64,000 bases of DNA from Cryptomeria japonica (Eukaryota > Streptophyta > Pinopsida > Cupressales > Cupressaceae). The notes below the pieces were generated by a model, which searched no databases, had not been told where the DNA came from, and saw only the letters and a program-made list of their open reading frames with translations. Location of the stretch: the NCBI RefSeq assembly GCF_030272615.1, contig NC_081413.1, forward strand, positions 556,599,136 to 556,663,135, in the 5' to 3' direction. The position numbers were made by a program, and so were the translations under genes. Shown piece after piece: positions 59,393-64,000 of the stretch; position 1 is the first letter of the stretch; each line of letters begins with the position of its first letter.

Positions 59393-59660
59393 GTTACCAT
59401 TTTATCATTCATTAATACTTTATAAACTTTTTTGTAAAATACTTTCTTGAATTGTTCCCAACTCTTAAAATGGCCTTTTTTGAACTCCACTACCAATCAA
59501 TGGTGACATGGTTCATCTAAACAATCTTTGGTGCTCCATATTATTTCTTGAGTATTGCAATGAATATACTTTGGTTGTTGTAGCCCATAAACTTCAGCAA
59601 TGTTTGACAGTCCATATGTTTCATATCCACTGGGTATAAATACCATAAACATATTTATTA
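59393..59660 (-). pseudogene. Unidentified frame, 5' part, split by the Gypsy element
   Basis: Minus-strand frame with ETYGLSNIAEVYGLQQPKY, KYIHCNTQEIIWSTKDC, one TGA (probably from TGG) and VVEFKKGHFKSWEQFKK, running into the Gypsy 3' LTR. It continues in phase at 36776. A possible splice acceptor (ATACCCAG) lies at about 59630-59637. Aromatic- and Lys-rich; no family recognised. Confidence 0.45.
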
Positions 59661-59779
59661 TTTAATGCTACAAATTGAAATACAAAATAGAACATGTAAT
59701 TTAATGTAAAAGGATACTTTATGTATGAAACAAGATTCAAGGGTAAAGAAGAATACAAGTTGAATTTAACAATTTGCTA

Positions 59780-59864
59780 CAAGACTTGGACTTGTCACTC
59801 AGACTCAGCCAAGACTCGGCAAATTGAAAAAACCATTAACTTTAGAGATTTTCAAGGATTAAAA
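59780..59864. mobile_element. Fragment of the CGAGTC hAT family
   Basis: The segment with CAGACTCAGCCAAGACTCGG then ACTTTAGAGATTTTCAAGG parallels the left subterminal zone of element II (GACTCGG words then AATTTAGAGATTTTTAAA near 49600). It is cut off at 59865 by the next LTR. Confidence 0.5.
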
Positions 59865-60416
59865 TGTCATGCCCCGCCACAAATACATGATCGCAGCCCA
59901 TTTAAATTATTGCCCGGGCAATTAAATCGATAATAAATGTGGTTCCAAAAAGAAAATGCTAGCGCTTATGTGAAAGAATTTAATTAAAATTAAATTAAAA
60001 GCTTATCATGACTGGCAGTGATTAGATGTGAAGGGTTGTTACTCTTTCAAGGGCAATAGTGGTGATGAAGAGTTGTGACTCCATCGAATGTGAAATATAA
60101 AAAGAAGATCATTTCACTGTGAAGGGAACATCAATCAATTATCAATAATCAATCATAAATTTGCAACATATGAAGTGGATTGCAAGTAAATATTACAGCC
60201 AAAGAGGATGAAACCCCTCCAAAGTTAATTTGAGAGGTCTAAGGACGAAAATCCATATTTCTCATTATCAAGTTTTGGACAAAAACACAAATGTTGACCA
60301 GCAATTCATGTTTTTTATTTAATTTATACTTACAAATATAAATGCAATTATCATTTAGAAATTGAAATATTATTTTAAAGGCAAACATAAGCAATGTTCT
60401 AGAAAGGGACATTACA
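59865..60416 (+). repeat. 5' LTR of a second Gypsy element (552 bp)
   Basis: TGTCATGCCCCGCC...GGGACATTACA (TG...CA), followed 2 bp later by the primer site TGGTATCAGAGC at 60419-60430. TGTCATGCCCC-type starts are common in Tekay/Reina-like chromovirus LTRs. No 3' LTR was found in the window. Confidence 0.75.
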
Positions 60417-60418
60417 AT

Positions 60419-60430
60419 TGGTATCAGAGC
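60419..60430 (+). other. Initiator-Met primer-binding site of the second Gypsy element
   Basis: A perfect TGGTATCAGAGC 2 bp downstream of the LTR end. Confidence 0.85.
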
Positions 60431-60496
60431 AGGAGTCCTGCCAGCCTGCAGATCTAAAAAATTAGTTTATGCAGTTGAGCCAGAGATAAATGGGCC

Positions 60497-61740
60497 TTGG
60501 AAAGAGAAAGAAAAAAGACTAGGGCAACATTACAAGAAACTAGCAACCAAATTAAAGGTAGAGGAAAGAATAAAATGGGTGATTGTGAGGTAGATCAAGA
60601 GAACAAATTGAAGGCTTATATGCAGCAACCAGAACAAACAATACAGTTGCTTCTTCAAACACTTCAAAATATGAATTATGCAATCAGTTCTCTTAGGTGT
60701 ACACAAACCCATGGAAAAGATGTTAATTCAAACCATTCCAAAAATAACAATAGAACTCCATTTGGATCAACACCTAGAGTAACAAAGCCCACATTCTTAC
60801 CTAGAGATGAGCAGTCATGAAAAGAAGAACCAAACATGGCAGCATATGACTTTGAAGAATGTATAGATGCATACTCAAGACTTGATCCAGACCTTAGAAG
60901 CCAAATTCCATTTAGAGAATATTATAAAGCAAGATCAAGAAATATCTCAAGAGGGGAAAATAGACAACCCAACAAAAATTTAAAGAAAAGATTAATTAAG
61001 ATGACTCTCCCCACTTTAGATGGTTCAGGGAACATCACTGCACGAGCATGGTTCCAAAAACTAGATACCTATCTTTCTCTTAACCCCATGAAGGAAGACG
61101 AAGCCATTAAAATTGCCATTCTTCACTTAGAGGGAACGGCACATGAATACTGGCATCATGGGCTAGTTACACAGGGGCATCATAACATACATTGACTTCA
61201 CATAAAGATTCGTAGAAAGGTTTGATAGAAAAAAATCAAAGATATATTATAAGGAGTTAACACAACTAAGGCAATGAGATATAGTAGGCGAATATGTAGC
61301 AAAATATTAAAAAATCTCAGTTATGGTGCCAAAGATTACCAAAAAAAGACAAGTTTTTATTTATCGAAGGATTTTTCAAAATCACTTAGGGGATTGGCCC
61401 AAGATTTTGAGACATCATCTCTACAAGATGCTATTCGAAAGGCTTTAAATTTGAAGTCACCACACCTAAAAACAAGACCTATCCCAGGAATATACCATCA
61501 GGATCACATAAGCAACCATTTTACAAAGATAATTTGCAACCAAAGCCATTACCTCCTTAATCTAACAAGGTGGAAGAATCCAAGAATGAGCTTTGAAGGA
61601 AGATATTGTGTTTTAATTGTAGGAAACCATGGGAGCAGGGTCATAGATGTGTTCCAAAAGGGGACAAATATGCTACATAGAAGCAATGATAAATGAAGAA
61701 TCGCAGGAGGAAGAACTTGACCTGAAAGAAAGAAGCTAAA
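60497..61740 (+). pseudogene. Gag of the second Gypsy element
   Basis: The same frame is broken by TGA at 60818 and TGA at 61193 and by further decay near 61210-61260. The Gag core reads MTLPTLDGSGNITARAWFQK with LDTYLSLNPMKEDEAIKIA and LEGTAHEYWHHG (about 61000-61165). After a frame change, CFNCRKPWEQGHRC (about 61605-61650) is the knuckle typical of chromovirus-type Gypsy Gag. Non-functional. Confidence 0.8.
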
Positions 61741-61824
61741 GTTCACAAGGGAAACATTGGCAACACTTTTAGGGGGACCCAAGTAACACCCTTTTAGAAT
61801 TTGTAGTGTTTTACAAGGTCATAA

Positions 61825-62286
61825 GTGACTATCATAGTTGATAGTAGTGCTACGCATAACTTTATAATGAGGGGTCTAGTAATGAGGATAAAATTAAAGG
61901 CTGAAAACATTGAGTGTTTCAAGGTAGTTATGGTTGATGGATTCGCTACCCCTTGTAAACAAAGAATTCAGCAACTAGACGTCACTTTGGGGAGGCACCA
62001 AATAAGTGAAGATTTCTATGTGGTAAGAATGGGCAATATAGATGTGGTTTTGGGCATTCGATGGTTACATTCTTTAGGTAGATACTATCAAGATTTTCAA
62101 AAGACGGAACTCTGTTTCCAACATAATGGCAAAGAAGTAATTTTACAAGGTCTGTCAGAAGGATCTCCAAGGGTTGTGATTTCCAAAAGGATGGAGAGAG
62201 CATTTAGACATGGCCAAGTAGAATGGGCAGCACAGCATATGATCATCGATAAATTTTCTCCCAAACAAGGGAATGTTAGTTTTTAG
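61825..62286 (+). pseudogene. Aspartic protease of the second Gypsy element
   Basis: IIVDSSATHNFI in place of the usual DSGATHNF: the catalytic-loop Gly is Ser. Then VVMVDGFATPCKQRI and DVVLGIRWLHSLG, followed by the start of the linker to RT. The frame is open for 153 codons to TAG/TAA-type stop at 62284. RT and later domains are missing, so the element is truncated near 62290. Confidence 0.85.
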
Positions 62287-62589
62287 GATCAGAAAATGTA
62301 AGTGTGTATTCGTCACATTTGTAAATGATTTGAGTCTCCTTATATATCTCCATGTTTAGTGAAATGATCCACCTCTTTAGAAAGGAGACATTATTTGAAA
62401 GGGTGTGTCTTTAGTGAACAACTCTATTAATTGTTGCCTTTGTTATAATGGCCTCTCTTTATATTTGCCCTTGTTTATACGAATCACTGCCTTTGTTAGT
62501 TTTATTATTTTAAATTTAGAGAAAAATATTTCCTAAAGCTACCAAACACTAACACTCCCTCTTAGCTAGGGAGATATTTTCCAGATATC

Positions 62590-62890
62590 TACGTCATGGA
62601 GTCTTTCAACATGATGCCCACAATGGCTACACCCATTTTTGGTAAGCACAAAGGTTCCTCACGGAGTCTCTCAACATGACATCCATCATGGCTATTCCCA
62701 TGTGTGGAAAGAAACACACATATAAGTGCCCATCACGGAGTCTCTCAACGTGATGTCGTCATGGATTCACTCAACATGACGTCCACCATGGCTACTCCCA
62801 TGTGTGGAAAAACACAAGTACAAAGAGTTCATCACAGAGTCTCTCAACATGACATCCACCATGGCTACTCCCAGAGGGTGGAAAGAACCA
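62590..62890 (+). repeat. Diverged tandem repeat, about 70-75 bp units
   Basis: Five units built on GAGTCTCTCAACATGAC, CCACCATGGCTACTCCCAT and GTGTGGAAA, at about 62597, 62659, 62735, 62762 (a partial overlap) and 62832. The frame across it is Ser/Thr/His-rich and probably not a gene. Confidence 0.8.
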
Positions 62891-62912
62891 CATCTCCTTC
62901 TCAGAGATGGAC

Positions 62913-63008
62913 AAGGGCTTTCACCTCAAATTTCTTCGCCTCAGAGAAAAATGCATTAACAAGGGCTTTCACCTCAAATTTCTCTGTCTCAGAGAAAAAT
63001 GCATTAAC
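62913..63008 (+). repeat. Two-copy 48-bp tandem repeat
   Basis: AAGGGCTTTCACCTC... at 62913-62960 and 62961-63008 differ at a few bases only. 48 bp keeps a reading frame (RAFTSNF-x-x-SEKNALT twice), but no protein family is recognised. Confidence 0.9.
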
Positions 63009-64000
63009 AAATTTTCATGATGATGTGATTCCCTTTGAAGCTCAAGTACTTGCATCAACCTCCTAACCTCCTCATCCAAGGTTGCCTCTGTTGGTTTGTC
63101 AGACTCCCTCTGAATCTCCAAGTACGTGCATCAACCTTCTGACCTCCTCATCCAAGATTGCCTACAATGCTTGCCTTAGAGGAATGGTTTCCGATGCACT
63201 CCTCTGGCACTACTGACAAGCAAGAGTTCAAGATTGTCCTTCTTGGCCTCATCCTGGATCACCCTATTATGAATAGGTTTGTGGAGCTATCAATGTTAAA
63301 TCCCGATTGACTGTCTTGTGCAATTATGTTCTCTACAGCTAAAGAGGTCTTTCAAGGACTTAGTACCTGGCCTTGCAACACTACAACCTTCTTAGCTGAC
63401 ACCTTCACTTCTTCTCAAGGAGTCACAGAACTCCCTTTTGATCCCTACCTCGGAGATTGCAAAGAAATCCTCTGGAAGTGAACTCCGCTCCATTGATGGA
63501 TTATAAGAACATAGGATTATAAGCACCCTTTTAGAAATCGACACTACTTACTTCTCAGACTACACCCACGTATGGCATACACATGAACTGATCACTACAA
63601 CAATCTGAGCACACCCACTACCTACAAATGCAGCTGACCAACAATGCAAATATCTTTATTTTACTCCTCATCACAGATATACAATTTCAACAATGAGGCC
63701 TTCCTACAAAGAAGACTGAGATATGCAACTTATCTTTCAACATGCCTCAATAAGTGGTCAGAGTCACATCCAGCAACTCGATATCCATCGTGCCCGTCCA
63801 TTGTTAGAGTCGATCATGTATATGAATATATCTTCACCAACAACCACATTATTTAGGCATAGTAACAATAGTGAATTTAGGAGCCATGACGTCCCCTATA
63901 GCCGACTCAGCTAGGATCCCATATATCTTTGTCTCCCATGAACTGCTGGAATTGCTCATCAACCATAATTTATCCCGCCACAACAAAGGATTCTCATGTG

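Larger units (their letters stand above)
62287..64000. other. Truncation flank and repeats, no gene
   Basis: 62300-62590 is AT-rich and resembles LTR/3' flank sequence but has no fixed ends. 62590-63008 holds the tandem repeats listed separately. 63010-64000 shows no supported frame; ORFs here are short and motif-free. Confidence 0.4.

Overview
The window looks like repeat-rich nuclear DNA of a seed plant. I infer a gymnosperm (conifer-type) genome, because transposable elements of several ages lie inside one another and the only host gene recognised has short exons split by kilobase-scale introns. No organelle, bacterial or CRISPR features were seen. The host gene is the 3' end of a plant-unique Rab5 GTPase (RABF1/ARA6 type): three exons on the minus strand between 15.7 and 18.0 kb, with matching splice sites.

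Layout. 1-2.6 kb: 5' part of a minus-strand Copia element (open gag, long leader, primer-binding site). 3.2-3.6 kb: RNase H remnant. 3.8-5.6 kb: alternating purine/pyrimidine tract, an inverted repeat and a minus-strand LTR. 5.9-10.5 kb: broken LINE with an L1-style ORF1 and an endonuclease-RT ORF2. 14.0-15.4 kb: LTR-like segment. 15.7-18.0 kb: RABF1 exons. 22.8-24.0 kb: degenerate BED/DUF659 hAT transposase. 24.1-27.3 kb: old internally deleted Gypsy element. 29.7-33.6 kb: 3.8-kb solo LTR (called E2). 34.9-35.7 kb: hAT-like element.

36.8-59.4 kb is a nest. One Tat-like Gypsy element (LTRs about 2.3 kb) was hit by a Copia element in its 5' LTR, by two hAT-type elements in pol, and by a 4.5-kb solo LTR (called E1) in its 3' LTR. 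I could read target-site duplications for all five insertions: 5 bp for the three LTR-type events, near-perfect 5 bp for the host Gypsy, and 8 bp for both hATs. The Gypsy itself sits inside an unidentified open frame. 59.9-62.3 kb: LTR, gag and protease of another Gypsy element. 62.6-63.0 kb: short tandem repeats.

The most unusual signal is an architecture shared by three LTR families (Gypsy, E1, E2). Upstream of the TATA box each carries a long array of short, sequence-unrelated inverted-repeat (hairpin-capable) motifs. The spacing is regular: 32 bp in the Gypsy and E2, and 166-167 or 176-177 bp in E1. The three also share a core promoter, TATATAA followed 24-25 bp later by GTAAAGG. All boundaries and counts were read by eye without alignment software.
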